From the NCBI GenBank assembly GCA_023896275.1, contig MLDA01000012.1, forward strand, positions 1-64,000: 64,000 bases of DNA. The letters run 5' to 3'. The position numbers were made by a program, and so were the translations under genes. This stretch comes from Kocuria rosea subsp. polaris (GTDB taxonomy: Bacteria; Actinomycetota; Actinomycetes; Actinomycetales; Micrococcaceae). Shown here piece after piece: positions 16,430-24,387 of this stretch (its first letter is position 1; each line of letters starts with the position of its first letter). The notes beneath the pieces are model-generated. The model saw only the letters and a program-made list of their open reading frames with translations. It was not told the DNA's origin and ran no database searches.

Positions 16430-17471
16430 GGTCGGATTCCTCTCGCCATGCGGCGGCCTGCTCCCGCAGGGACACCGGCATCTCTTGATACACGTACTCG
16501 AACATTTCCGCCCCCGGGCGTGGGCCCTGGGCCTGCACGTCCGCCCGGACGCGCTCCTCGAACGCCTCCGCCGCGGCCTGCACGCCGGCCACGTCCGCGG
16601 CCGAGAGAGCGCCGCGGTCCAGCAGACACTCACGCACCACATCGAGCGGGTCGGGACCGCCGTCGCGACGCTCCTCGTCGAGGCTGCGGTAGCGCCCCGG
16701 GTCGTCCGACGTGGAGTGCGGGCCGCGCCGGTAGGTCATCGCTTCGACGACGACGGGGCCGGCACCCGAGCGGGCGTGGGCCACGGCCGCCCGCGTCGCC
16801 TGCACGACCTCCTCGACGTCGTTGCCGTCCACGCGAACGGCGGCGATGCCATAGCCGGCCCCGCGTGCGGCCACCGAACCACCGGAGACCTGGCGCTCGG
16901 TGGGCACGGAGATCGCCCACCCGTTGTTCTGCACGAAGAACACCGTGGGGGTCGCGAAGACGCCCGCGAAGTTCATCGCCTCGTGCACGTCGCCCTGCGA
17001 GGTCGCCCCGTCGCCCAGGAAAACCAGCGCGACCGGCAGGTCCAGTGGTGCAGCGGCGTCGGCAGCCCGCGCGTCCAGCCGCTGGCCGTGCCCCCAGCCC
17101 ACCGCGTGCAGCGCCGAGCCGCCGATCACCGTCTGGATCGGCGTCACCCGCGTGGCGCGGGCGTCGTACATGCCGCCGTTCCACGTCGCCTTGTGTGTGG
17201 CCATGTACTCACCCATGTCCACGCCGGCGGCCAGCGCGGCGCCCATCTCGCGGTACGTGGGGAAGAGGAAGTCCCGGGACATGTCCAGCGCGGCGACGGC
17301 GCCGACCTGCGCCGCCTCCTGGCCGCGCATCGGCGCGTAGCCGGGGACGATGCCCTGGCGCTGCCACGCGATCGCCGACGTGTCCAGGTGCCTCACCTGC
17401 ATCATCTGGGAATAGAGACGCACCAGCTCGGCATCCGCCAAGGGAGTGCGCTCGAAGGCCAAAGAAGTCAT
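16422..17471 (-). CDS. 2-oxoacid dehydrogenase E1 component, alpha subunit
   Basis: A 349-residue thiamine diphosphate-binding subunit. The ThDP motif starts at GDGATSQGDVHEAMNF and closes at the NN in FFVQNNGWAIS. The phosphorylation-loop-like segment GPHSTSDDPGRYR is close to branched-chain and pyruvate E1 alpha chains. First gene of the minus-strand operon. The ATG at 17471 lies seven bases after a TACCGT hexamer, with no Shine-Dalgarno, so the mRNA may be leaderless. An in-frame ATG at 17507 would put the promoter inside the gene. Confidence 0.9.
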   Translation of the reverse strand: MTSLAFERTPLADAELVRLYSQMMQVRHLDTSAIAWQRQGIVPGYAPMRGQEAAQVGAVAALDMSRDFLFPTYREMGAALAAGVDMGEYMATHKATWNGGMYDARATRVTPIQTVIGGSALHAVGWGHGQRLDARAADAAAPLDLPVALVFLGDGATSQGDVHEAMNFAGVFATPTVFFVQNNGWAISVPTERQVSGGSVAARGAGYGIAAVRVDGNDVEEVVQATRAAVAHARSGAGPVVVEAMTYRRGPHSTSDDPGRYRSLDEERRDGGPDPLDVVRECLLDRGALSAADVAGVQAAAEAFEERVRADVQAQGPRPGAEMFEYVYQEMPVSLREQAAAWREESDHV

Positions 17472-17499
17472 AACTGTGACGGTAGACACCCGGCAGCGG

Positions 17500-17578
17500 C
17501 TAGGCAAGGTGCATCATATAGCCTAGGCAAACTGCACTCATTGTCGAGTAAAACCGCCAAGAACGTAGACAAACTGCT
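17500..17578. promoter_or_regulatory. Direct repeats in the divergent E1 alpha / Lrp intergenic region
   Basis: CTAGGCAAGGTGCA (17500-17513) and CTAGGCAAACTGCA (17523-17536) are direct repeats 23 bp apart; a third related copy TAGACAAACTGCT (17566-17578) lies 42 bp further on. Spacing near whole helical turns suits the multi-dimer binding of Lrp/AsnC proteins, one of which is encoded 10 bases away. Confidence 0.55.
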
Positions 17579-17587
17579 AGGAGATTC

Positions 17588-18061
17588 ATGGACACCCTCG
17601 ACGCGCGCATCGTCGGCCTCTTTACGGGCGACCAGAAAATGTCGGTCCTCGAGGCCTCGCGGCTGCTGTCCGTCGCCCGCGCCACCGTGCAGGCGCGCCT
17701 CGACAAGCTCCAATCCACGGGTGCCATCACCGGGTGGGGGCCGCAGCTTGACCCCGCGGGTGTTGGCTACCCCGTGCGGGCCTACTGCTCGCTCGCCATC
17801 CACCAAGACGTGGGGCACGACGGCGTCGCCGCGGCGCTCGCCGGCATCCCGGAGGTGCTCGAGCTGCATACCGTCTCCGGCGAGTTCGACCTCCTGGCCT
17901 GCGTTGCGGCGCGCTCGAACGCGGACCTGCAGCGCGTGCTCGATGCCGTCCTGGCCACGGGAACCGTGGTCCGATCGTCGTCGTCCGTGGTCCTGAATAC
18001 CCCCATCGTCTCGCGCATGCTTCCGCTCATAGAAGCAGCGGCGGCCAGGAATGAGTTATAG
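17588..18061 (+). CDS. Lrp/AsnC-family regulator (BkdR-like)
   Basis: A 157-residue regulator with an N-terminal helix-turn-helix (MSVLEASRLLSVARATVQARL) and a C-terminal RAM/ACT-like ligand domain (VLELHTVSGEFDLLACVAAR). Lrp-type proteins bind amino acids and often control branched-chain 2-oxoacid dehydrogenase operons. It is divergent from E1 alpha with 116 bases between, and probably regulates that operon and itself. Start ATG at 17588 behind AGGAGATTC. Confidence 0.9.
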   Translation: MDTLDARIVGLFTGDQKMSVLEASRLLSVARATVQARLDKLQSTGAITGWGPQLDPAGVGYPVRAYCSLAIHQDVGHDGVAAALAGIPEVLELHTVSGEFDLLACVAARSNADLQRVLDAVLATGTVVRSSSSVVLNTPIVSRMLPLIEAAAARNEL

Positions 18062-18079
18062 TCGTTCTGACATTAACTA
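18059..18079. promoter_or_regulatory. Possible NrtR operator before nrtR
   Basis: In the 36-base gap before nrtR, TAGT and ACTA arms bracket a 21-bp imperfect dyad that starts on the stop codon of the Lrp gene. NrtR normally binds a dyad upstream of its own NAD operon. Symmetry here is weak, so this is a tentative site. Confidence 0.25.
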
Positions 18080-18097
18080 ATCCGGCGGCGGGGAGCC

Positions 18098-18889
18098 ATG
18101 GAATTCCTGAACGTATCCGAGCGGGCGGCGACAAGCCCAGAAATCGCGGTGTCCACCGTGATCTTCTCGCTTCGCCGCACCCCGGGCGCCGCCGCCGACG
18201 AGCCGCCGCGGCTCTGGATCCCGCTCGTGCGCCGCACCCGCCAGCCCTACCGCGGCCAGTGGGCCCTGCCGGGCGGTCCGCTCGGCGCGCAGCAGTCACT
18301 GGCCTCGGCTGCCGCGGAGAATCTCCGCACGACGACGGGCCTGGTGCCCCGCTACCTCGAGCAGCTCTACGCGTTCGGCGGTGTCGACCGCTCACCGGCC
18401 CGACGCGTCGTCTCCATCGTCTACTGGGCCCTCGTACGCGGGGCCGATTCGAGCGACGCCGGGCCCGACGCGGGTGCGCCGCACTCGGAACTCATCGAGG
18501 ATCCGAACGTCGCGTGGTTCCCGGTCGACTCGGACGAGGTGCGTGGCCAGCTGGCGTTCGACCACGTTGAGATCGTCGAGTACGCGCTCTGGCGGTTGCG
18601 CAACAAGGTCACCTACGGCAAGGTCGCCCACCGGCTGCTCGGTGACCGCTTCACGCTCGCCCAGGTCCGCGAGGTCTACGAGGTCGTCCTGGGCACGCGG
18701 CTCGACCCGGCGAACTTCCGCCGGCAACTCTTGAGCTCGCCGGGCCTCGCCGAAACGGGCGAGCACCTGCACGGCGTCAAACACCGGCCCCCGAAGCTGT
18801 ACCGCTTCGAAGACCCCGTCGACTCACCCCCGAGCCCTGCCGCGAACGGCGCGGCCAGCGCGTTCCTCCAGGAAGGTTCCCTCTCATGA
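18098..18889 (+). CDS. nrtR: NrtR-type regulator of NAD synthesis (Nudix plus winged helix)
   Basis: A 263-residue protein with a Nudix-like domain (about residues 17-155) and a C-terminal winged helix (TLAQVREVYEVVLGTRLDPANFRRQLL). The Nudix box region GGPLGAQQSLASAAAENLR lacks the usual glutamates, so it probably binds ADP-ribose rather than hydrolyses it, as expected for NrtR repressors. It leads an operon with nadA, nadB, nadC and a cysteine desulfurase and overlaps nadA by four bases. This matches NrtR control of NAD synthesis in actinobacteria. Confidence 0.88.
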   Translation: MEFLNVSERAATSPEIAVSTVIFSLRRTPGAAADEPPRLWIPLVRRTRQPYRGQWALPGGPLGAQQSLASAAAENLRTTTGLVPRYLEQLYAFGGVDRSPARRVVSIVYWALVRGADSSDAGPDAGAPHSELIEDPNVAWFPVDSDEVRGQLAFDHVEIVEYALWRLRNKVTYGKVAHRLLGDRFTLAQVREVYEVVLGTRLDPANFRRQLLSSPGLAETGEHLHGVKHRPPKLYRFEDPVDSPPSPAANGAASAFLQEGSLS

Positions 18890-20178
18890 CAAGCGTCCAG
18901 GTCAAGATCCAGAGCTTCGACACGGCCCGCCCTGCCCCGGGCTCGGCGACCTCACCCGTCGCCTCCTCCTGCACGCCCGAGCTCGCAGTGTCGCCGTGGA
19001 ACTTCGACGCCGGCGCGCCCGCCTACGGGCCCGGCTCGTCGATGGAGGACGTCGCCCCGGCGCAGACCCCGCGCCAGGGCGTGATTCCCGAGGAGTACCG
19101 GTTGGCCGACGACGCCGAACTGCACGAGCGCATCCGCCGCGCCAAGGCGAGCCTCGGCGACGATCTCGTGGTGCTCGGGCACTTCTACCAGCGCGACGAG
19201 GTGATCGAGCATGCGGATTTCGTCGGCGACTCCTTCCAACTCGCCAACGCGGCCCTGACCCGGCAGGACGCCAAGTACATCGTCTTCTGCGGCGTGCACT
19301 TCATGGCAGAGACCGCCGACATCCTCTCCCGCGACGACCAGGCGGTCGTCCTGCCGAACCTGGCCGCGGGCTGCTCGATGGCTGACATGGCGGACTCCTC
19401 GAGCGTCGAGGAGTGCTGGGAGCAGCTCATGGAGCTCTACGCCGACGAGGACGACGACGGCCGCGCCGCCGTCGTGCCCGTGACCTACATGAACTCCTCC
19501 GCCGCGCTCAAGTCCTTCGTCGGCCGCAACGGCGGGATCGTGTGCACGTCCTCGAACGCGGCGACCGTGTTGGAGTGGGCGTTCCAGCGCGGCCGCCGCG
19601 TGCTGTTCTTCCCTGACCAGCACCTCGGGCGTAACACCGCCAAGGCGATGGGCGTGCCGCTGGAGGCCATGCCGATGTGGAACCCGCGCCTGCCGCTCGG
19701 CGGCAACGATGAGCAGGCCCTGCACGCGGCGCAGGTCATCCTCTGGCACGGCTTCTGTTCGGTGCACAAGCGTTTCACGGTCGAGCAGATCGAGGAGGCG
19801 CGCGCCCGCTACCCCGAGGCGAACGTGATCGTGCACCCGGAGAGCCCGATGGCCGTCGTCGACGCGGCCGACTCCTCCGGGTCAACCGACTTCATCCGCA
19901 AGGCCGTCGCGGCCGCGACCGAGCCGAGCGTCTTCGCGATCGGCACGGAGATCAACATGGTCAACCGCCTCGCCGACGAGTACCCGCAGCACACGATCTT
20001 CTGCCTGGACCCCGTGATCTGCCCGTGCTCCACGATGTACCGCATCCACCCGGGCTACCTCGCCTGGGTGCTCGAGGAACTCGTCGCCGGTCGCATCGTC
20101 AACCGGATCACCGTCGACGCGGCGACGACCGAGCACGCGAAGACCGCACTCCAGCGCATGCTCGACGCGAAGCCATGA
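18886..20178 (+). CDS. nadA: Quinolinate synthase
   Basis: NadA condenses iminoaspartate with dihydroxyacetone phosphate to quinolinate using a [4Fe-4S] cluster. The 430-residue protein has the three cluster cysteines in CGVHFMAETADIL, IVCTSSNA and CPCSTMYRI, and the HFYQRDEV and HPESPMAV active-site segments. An N-terminal extension of about 70 residues before the NadA core is longer than in enterobacteria but common in actinobacteria. The start ATGA overlaps the nrtR stop and the end overlaps nadB. Confidence 0.96.
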   Translation: MTSVQVKIQSFDTARPAPGSATSPVASSCTPELAVSPWNFDAGAPAYGPGSSMEDVAPAQTPRQGVIPEEYRLADDAELHERIRRAKASLGDDLVVLGHFYQRDEVIEHADFVGDSFQLANAALTRQDAKYIVFCGVHFMAETADILSRDDQAVVLPNLAAGCSMADMADSSSVEECWEQLMELYADEDDDGRAAVVPVTYMNSSAALKSFVGRNGGIVCTSSNAATVLEWAFQRGRRVLFFPDQHLGRNTAKAMGVPLEAMPMWNPRLPLGGNDEQALHAAQVILWHGFCSVHKRFTVEQIEEARARYPEANVIVHPESPMAVVDAADSSGSTDFIRKAVAAATEPSVFAIGTEINMVNRLADEYPQHTIFCLDPVICPCSTMYRIHPGYLAWVLEELVAGRIVNRITVDAATTEHAKTALQRMLDAKP

Positions 20179-21869
20179 TCGCCGACGCGCGCCGGGTGAT
20201 CGTCGTCGGCTCCGGCATCGCCGGGCTCTACACCGCGCTCGCGGCCGCGGAGCGCTCCGGAACCGCGGGCACGCCTGCGGTCACGCTGCTGACCAAGGAC
20301 CGGCTGCGGGATTCGAACACGTGGTACGCCCAGGGCGGGATCGCCGCGGTCACGCCTGACTCGGCGGCCACCGGCGACAGCGTCGCCTCGCATGTGGCCG
20401 ACACGCTCGCTGCGGGCGCGCACGCCGGCGACCCGGCCGTTGTCGAACTGCTCTGCCACGACGCGTGGGCGCACGTCGAGCGGCTCGTCGCCGCCGGGAC
20501 GGACTTCGACCGCGGCCCGGACGGCTTCGCCCTCGGGCTCGAGGGGGCGCACACCCACGCCCGGATCCTGCATCACGGCGGCGACGCGACCGGTGCCGGC
20601 ATCGCCTCCGCGCTGATCCGCGCGTGCCGCGCCGCCGAGTCGCGCGGGCGGCTGCGCATCCGCGAGGGTGCCTTCGTCACGGACCTGCTCCAGCACGACG
20701 ATGGCACGGTCGCCGGTGTGCGCGTGCTGCTGTCCGGCGCGGGGGAGCCCGCCGCCGAGCTGGCCGCGGACGCTGTTGTGCTGGCCACCGGTGGGATCGG
20801 TCGGATCTTCGAGTTCACAACGAACCCGGCCGGGGCGACCGGAGACGGGGCGGCCCTCGCGGATCGGGCCGGCGCCCGGCTCGCGGACGTCGAGTTCGTC
20901 CAGTTCCACCCGACCCTGCTCGACGCGGCTGCCGTCGACGCGGCCGTCGGCGAGGGCTCGGAACCAACGCTCATGATCTCCGAGGCCGTACGCGGCGAGG
21001 GCGCGGTGCTGCTCGATGGGAACGGGCGACGGTTTATGCCCGGCATCGACCCGCGGGCCGAGCTCGCGCCGCGCGACGTCGTGGCCCGCGCCATCCACGC
21101 GGCGCGCCGGGCGACCGGGTCCGTGCACCTGGACGCGCGCCACCTCGAGCGCGAGCGGGGCGCCGGGTTCCTGGCCCGCCGCTTCCCGGGCATCCACGCC
21201 GGCCTGGCCGCCGTCGGGATGGACCCGGGCCGCGAGACGATCCCCGTGGCCGAGGCCCAGCACTACTGGATGGGCGGGATCGCGACCGACACGAACGGAC
21301 GCACGAGTCTGCCCGGGCTCTACGCCGTCGGCGAGGTTGCCCGCACGGGCGTGCACGGGGCGAACCGCCTCGCCTCGAATTCCCTGCTCGAGGGGCTCGT
21401 CTTCGCCTGGCGCGCCGTCGACGCGATCCTCGCGGACCCCGCGCGGCGCTCCGGCCCAACCGCTGCGTCTCGGCGCACGTCCGTCCGCGTCCCGGCCTCC
21501 CGCCGGGCCTCGGCCCTGGCGAACGTCAGCACCGCTGAGCTCGGCGCGCGCCTGCGCCGGATCGCGGCCCGCGACCTCGCCGTCGTGCGTGAAGGGCGCG
21601 GTCTGCGCGCCGCCGCCGTCGCGACCGCGAACATCGCCGCCGAGGCCGAACGCCGCCTCGGTTCCCAGCCCGCGTCGCGCGAGGTGCACGAACTCGCCAA
21701 CGGCGCCCTGATCGCGCACCGCATCGCGTGCGCGGCGTTGGACCGGGAGCGTTCCCTCGGCGCCCACTTCCGCAGCGACGCCCGCACTGGCGCCGCCCGC
21801 ACCACCGACACGAGAGACGAGACGGAAGACGCCCATGCACCAGAGCACTTCGCAGCCGCCCGCCCCTAG
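20175..21869 (+). CDS. nadB: L-aspartate oxidase
   Basis: FAD enzyme making iminoaspartate from aspartate, feeding NadA. The 564-residue chain starts with the FAD Rossmann motif VIVVGSGIAGLYTALAA; HHGGDATGAGI, VQFHPTLL and ISEAVRGEGAVLL belong to the active site, and HGANRLASNSLLEGLVF closes the FAD domain. A C-terminal helical domain follows. The ATG at 20175 forms an ATGA overlap with the nadA stop. The last 35 bases overlap nadC in another frame. Confidence 0.95.
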   Translation: MIADARRVIVVGSGIAGLYTALAAAERSGTAGTPAVTLLTKDRLRDSNTWYAQGGIAAVTPDSAATGDSVASHVADTLAAGAHAGDPAVVELLCHDAWAHVERLVAAGTDFDRGPDGFALGLEGAHTHARILHHGGDATGAGIASALIRACRAAESRGRLRIREGAFVTDLLQHDDGTVAGVRVLLSGAGEPAAELAADAVVLATGGIGRIFEFTTNPAGATGDGAALADRAGARLADVEFVQFHPTLLDAAAVDAAVGEGSEPTLMISEAVRGEGAVLLDGNGRRFMPGIDPRAELAPRDVVARAIHAARRATGSVHLDARHLERERGAGFLARRFPGIHAGLAAVGMDPGRETIPVAEAQHYWMGGIATDTNGRTSLPGLYAVGEVARTGVHGANRLASNSLLEGLVFAWRAVDAILADPARRSGPTAASRRTSVRVPASRRASALANVSTAELGARLRRIAARDLAVVREGRGLRAAAVATANIAAEAERRLGSQPASREVHELANGALIAHRIACAALDRERSLGAHFRSDARTGAARTTDTRDETEDAHAPEHFAAARP

Positions 21870-22782
21870 CCGCGCCGCGGCCCGCCCGGCGCCACGCCCG
21901 GTCCCGTCCGTCGTGGTCGACCGGATCGTCGCCGCGGCCCTCGCCGAGGACGCGCCCAGCGGCGACATCACCGCGGACACGCTCATCGCGCCCGGCACGG
22001 CGGCTCTCGGGCGGGTCGTCGCCCGCGAGGCCGGCGTGTGCGCGGGGCTGGCCGCCTTCGCCGCGAGCATGCGCCTGGCCGGGGACGGCGTGACGATCGC
22101 CGAACACGCCGAGGACGGCGACCGGTTTGCCGCCGGGGATGCCCTCGTCACCGTGAGCGGCCCGGCGCGGGCCGTGCTCACCGGCGAACGCGTCGGGCTG
22201 AACCTCCTGCAGCGGCTCAGCGGCATCGCCACGGCGACGGCGGCCATGGTCGCCGCGGCCGGCGGCGCGACGTCGGCCAACGGACACCCGGTGCGCATCG
22301 CCGACACCCGCAAGACGACGCCCGGGCTACGGGTGCTCGAGCGCTACGCCGTGCGCTGCGGGGGCGGGCACAACCACCGCGACAACCTCAGCGAAGCCGT
22401 CATGGCCAAGGACAACCACCTCGCCCTGCTCGGCACGGGCGCGGACCTGACGCGGCAGCTGCGAGCGGCCCGCGAACGGCTCGGGCACACCGTGCACTTC
22501 GAGGTCGAGATCGACCGGCTCGACCAGCTCGAGGCCGTCGTCGCCGCCGGCGTGGACACCGTCATGCTGGACAACTTCACCCTCGAGGACCTGGCCGAGG
22601 GCGTGCGCCGGGTCGGGGGGCGCTGCCTCGTGGAGGCCTCGGGCAACGTCGGGCTCACCACGGTCGCCGGCATCGCCGCCACGGGCGTCGACGTCATCTC
22701 CTCGGGCGCGCTCACGCACAGCGTGCGCGCCCTCGACCTCGGCCTCGATTTCGAGACCGCGAACGACGGCGGCGCGGCGTGA
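21835..22782 (+). CDS. nadC: Nicotinate-nucleotide pyrophosphorylase (quinolinate phosphoribosyltransferase)
   Basis: NadC turns quinolinate and PRPP into nicotinate mononucleotide. The 315-residue protein carries the phosphate-binding segment DTRKTTPGLRVLERYAV, GGGHNHRDNLSEAVMAKDNH, the EVEIDRLDQLEAV strand and TVMLDNFTLED. The first 25 residues are a Pro/Ala-rich tail not usual in the family, so the true start could be slightly later. The gene overlaps nadB by 35 bases and the next gene by four (GTGA). Confidence 0.95.
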   Translation: MHQSTSQPPAPSRAAARPAPRPVPSVVVDRIVAAALAEDAPSGDITADTLIAPGTAALGRVVAREAGVCAGLAAFAASMRLAGDGVTIAEHAEDGDRFAAGDALVTVSGPARAVLTGERVGLNLLQRLSGIATATAAMVAAAGGATSANGHPVRIADTRKTTPGLRVLERYAVRCGGGHNHRDNLSEAVMAKDNHLALLGTGADLTRQLRAARERLGHTVHFEVEIDRLDQLEAVVAAGVDTVMLDNFTLEDLAEGVRRVGGRCLVEASGNVGLTTVAGIAATGVDVISSGALTHSVRALDLGLDFETANDGGAA

Positions 22783-23921
22783 TCTACATGGACGCAGCAG
22801 CCACCGCGCCGACCCGGCAGGACATCCTGCAGACGGTCTGGCCGCTGCTCACCAACGACTTCGGGAACCCGTCGAGCCGGCACGAGCTGGGCACCTCCGC
22901 GGCGCGCGCCCTCGCCTTCGCGCGCACCACGGCGGCGGGCGCGCTGGGCGTGCGGGAGAACGACGTCGTGTTCACCTCCGGGGGCACCGAGTCCAACAAC
23001 CTCGCCCTCAAGGGGCTGGCCCTCGCCGCGCCGCGCGGGCGGCACCTGGTGATCAGCGCCGTCGAGCACTCCTCGGTGCGCGCGGCCGCCGACTACCTGC
23101 GCGAGCACCACGGGTTCGAGCTGAGCGTCGTCGGCGTGGACGCCCACGGACGCGTCGACCCCGCCGACGTCCGGGCCGCGTTGCGGCCCGACACCACGCT
23201 CGTCTCGGTCATGGCCGTGAACAACGAGGTCGGCACCGTCCAGCCCGTCGCTCAGATCGCCGCCGCCGTCAAGGCCGTCGGCGCGCTCGTGCACACCGAC
23301 GCCGTGCAGGCCGCCGGCTGGATCGACGTTGCTGCCCTCGCCGACGGCGTGGACGCCCTCACCGTGTCCGGCCACAAGATCGGCGGCATGAAGGGCGCCG
23401 GCCTGCTCATGGTGCGGGCGCGGCGGCCGCTGGCCGAGCAGCTCAGCGGTGGCGGGCAGGAGCGCGGGCGCCGCAGCGGCACCGAGAACGTCGCCGGGGC
23501 GGTGGCCACGGCGCTCGCCCTGAAGCACGCGGTAGGGGCTGTTCGAGCGGACGACGACGGGCGCGCGGGCTACGGCGCCTACCTGCGAGACGCCGTCGTG
23601 CGTGGCCTGGGGGAGCGAGCCGTGCCCACGGGCCACCCGGAGGACCGAGTGCCCGGGATCGTCTCGTTCTGCTTCCCCGGCACGTCGGGCGAGGCGGTGC
23701 TGCTCGAGCTCGAGCGGCGCGGGGTGCAGTGTTCCTCGGGATCCGCGTGCCACGCCGGCAGCGACGAGCCCTCACCCGTGCTCCTGGCGATGGGCTACGC
23801 GCCGGACGTGGCGCTGACGTCGGTGCGCCTGAGCTTCACGCGTGAGGTCAAGGAAGCCGAGATTACGCAGACGGCACGCGCGATCGTCGCGGCCGTGCAG
23901 GCGGCGACCCCCGGCCAGTAG
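22779..23921 (+). CDS. Cysteine desulfurase (NifS/IscS-like)
   Basis: A PLP enzyme of 380 residues that takes sulfur from cysteine for iron-sulfur assembly. The PLP lysine lies in SGHKIGG, the aspartate loop in HTDAVQAAGW, and the mobile-loop cysteine in CSSGSACHAGS. The GTG at 22779 overlaps the nadC stop, and VIYMDAAATAPT is a typical N-terminus. Being the last gene of the nad operon it probably matures the [4Fe-4S] cluster of NadA, as NadS/NifS-like partners do in other bacteria. Confidence 0.93.
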   Translation: MIYMDAAATAPTRQDILQTVWPLLTNDFGNPSSRHELGTSAARALAFARTTAAGALGVRENDVVFTSGGTESNNLALKGLALAAPRGRHLVISAVEHSSVRAAADYLREHHGFELSVVGVDAHGRVDPADVRAALRPDTTLVSVMAVNNEVGTVQPVAQIAAAVKAVGALVHTDAVQAAGWIDVAALADGVDALTVSGHKIGGMKGAGLLMVRARRPLAEQLSGGGQERGRRSGTENVAGAVATALALKHAVGAVRADDDGRAGYGAYLRDAVVRGLGERAVPTGHPEDRVPGIVSFCFPGTSGEAVLLELERRGVQCSSGSACHAGSDEPSPVLLAMGYAPDVALTSVRLSFTREVKEAEITQTARAIVAAVQAATPGQ

Positions 23922-23925
23922 GCGG

Positions 23926-24387
23926 TCAGCAGGACTGGACGGCGTCGCTCAGGGTCTGCGTGAGGCGCTTGAGCTCGGCGAGTTCGTCCGGGGCCAGCCC
24001 GCCGGCCATGACCTCGTGAATGTGCCTCACATGCGCGCGGCCGATGCGGCGCTGCAGCTCAGCCCCTTCCTCCGTCAGTGTGATCAGCACGGCGCGAGCG
24101 TCGGAGGGGTCCGCGATCCGGGCGACGAGCCCCCGCTCGACGAGCCGGTCGATCATGCGCGAGAGGCTCGGCTGGCTCAGTAGCAGGTGCTCGTTGAGGT
24201 CGCCCAGGCGCAGCCCGCAGTCTGGCGCCCGTTTGAGGTTGAAGAGCACGTCGTACTCGCGCATGCTCAGCTCGCGGAACTCCGCCAGTGCCTGCAGCCG
24301 GCGCATGATGGTCACCTGGCAGCGAAACAGGGATTCCCAGGCCTGCGCGGTCTCGCTGACCGACGGGACGTCGTTGTTCTCAGCCAT
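23926..24387 (-). CDS. MarR-family regulator
   Basis: A 153-residue winged-helix regulator: dimer helices at both ends, recognition region LGDLNEHLLLSQPSLSRMIDRLVERGLV, and wing DPSDARAVLITLTEEG. It overlaps the upstream monooxygenase gene by eight bases and is probably co-transcribed from the promoter before it. The palindrome ahead of the monooxygenase is its likely operator. It ends four bases from the convergent nad operon. Confidence 0.9.
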   Translation of the reverse strand: MAENNDVPSVSETAQAWESLFRCQVTIMRRLQALAEFRELSMREYDVLFNLKRAPDCGLRLGDLNEHLLLSQPSLSRMIDRLVERGLVARIADPSDARAVLITLTEEGAELQRRIGRAHVRHIHEVMAGGLAPDELAELKRLTQTLSDAVQSC

